From the NCBI GenBank assembly GCA_012512335.1, contig JAAZEK010000568.1:1-7460 (forward strand): a DNA stretch of 7,460 nt, in the 5' to 3' direction. Numbering within the stretch: the first letter of the stretch is position 1; the number at the start of each line of letters is the position of its first letter. Below the pieces are notes generated by a model. It was not told where the DNA came from, ran no database searches, and saw nothing but the letters and a program-made list of their open reading frames with translations. Made by a program: the position numbers and the translations under genes. Shown here piece by piece: positions 7,303 through 7,460 of the stretch. The stretch comes from Clostridiales bacterium (lineage in GTDB: Bacteria; Bacillota; Clostridia; Caldicoprobacterales; DTU083).

Positions 7303-7335
7303 AATCATATAAATAATTTTCATAGGGGTGGTTAA

Positions 7336-7460
7336 ATGATACTGATTAAAAACGGTAAAATCTATACTATGACAGGGGAAATAATTGATGGTGGTTCTAT
7401 TCTTATCCATAAGGGAAAAATTATGGAAGTAGGACAAAACATTAATGAACCTTCTGACTG
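7336..7460 (+). CDS. Amidohydrolase N-terminus (imidazolonepropionase/dihydroorotase-like), cut by window edge
   Basis: Only 41 full codons are present. They read MILIKNGKIYTMTGE then DGGSILIHKGKIMEVG, the characteristic small beta-sandwich start of the amidohydrolase superfamily (Amidohydrolase_1 type: imidazolonepropionase-like, dihydroorotase-like or adenine-deaminase-like enzymes). The metal-binding HxH would lie beyond the window, so substrate and activity cannot be judged. The ATG at 7336 follows AGGGGTGG by 4-7 nt. It is transcribed away from gdhA and belongs to a different amidohydrolase branch from the gene at the left end. Family is fairly sure, exact product unknown. Confidence 0.75.
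   Translation, partial: MILIKNGKIYTMTGEIIDGGSILIHKGKIMEVGQNINEPSD

Larger units (their letters stand above)
6936..7335. other. 400-nt divergent intergenic region
   Basis: This gap separates gdhA (minus) from the truncated amidohydrolase (plus). It holds the gdhA leader and extended -10 promoter, a near-palindrome, two tandem 7-bp repeat clusters, and a sigma-A-like promoter for the plus-strand gene. I see no convincing small gene or RNA. Short open frames here lack ribosome sites. Confidence 0.7.

Noticed and set aside
7204..7437. 77-codon minus-strand open frame in the divergent region
   Set aside because: It overlaps the start of the plus-strand amidohydrolase and its promoter, has no Shine-Dalgarno site at either ATG, and matches no family I recognise.

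Overview
The window looks like a chromosomal segment from an AT-rich, low-GC Gram-positive bacterium, most likely a clostridial Firmicute. This rests on purine-rich Shine-Dalgarno sites (AGGAGG, AGGTGG, AAGGAG), sigma-A-like promoters, an intrinsic terminator with a short T tract, and a hexameric-type glutamate dehydrogenase whose catalytic residues align with the clostridial/E. coli group. I cannot name the genus from sequence alone. No rRNA, tRNA, CRISPR array, transposase or phage gene is visible.

Layout, right to left along the minus strand: gdhA (5601-6935) has its own extended -10 promoter and ends in an intrinsic terminator (5492-5526). A second minus-strand unit follows. It holds a 1032-residue multidomain protein (2278-5376), a 421-residue protein with two HD-type phosphohydrolase domains (911-2176), and an Amidohydrolase_2-type TIM-barrel hydrolase (start at 893, running off the left edge a few codons before its expected end). 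Gaps inside this unit are 101 and 17 nt with no terminator between genes, so I read it as an operon. At the right end a divergent plus-strand gene begins at 7336: the first 41 codons of a different (imidazolonepropionase/dihydroorotase-like) amidohydrolase. The 400-nt divergent intergenic region (6936-7335) holds both promoters, a near-palindrome in the gdhA leader, and two small clusters of tandem 7-bp repeats.

Functionally, gdhA is ordinary ammonium assimilation/glutamate metabolism. The most interesting part is the three-gene unit. The large protein joins a GAF-like sensor region, a PEP-synthase/PPDK-type ATP-grasp domain with its ATP-site residues intact, a conserved module of unknown function, and a C-terminal DNA-polymerase-beta-type nucleotidyltransferase. 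It lacks the phosphohistidine and PEP-binding domains of true PEP synthase or PPDK. The next gene encodes a degenerate HD domain plus a complete HD-GYP domain, the class that hydrolyses cyclic dinucleotides. A nucleotide-transferring enzyme next to a phosphohydrolase suggests an uncharacterised nucleotide-based signalling or protein-modification module. That is inference from domains and order, not something the sequence proves.
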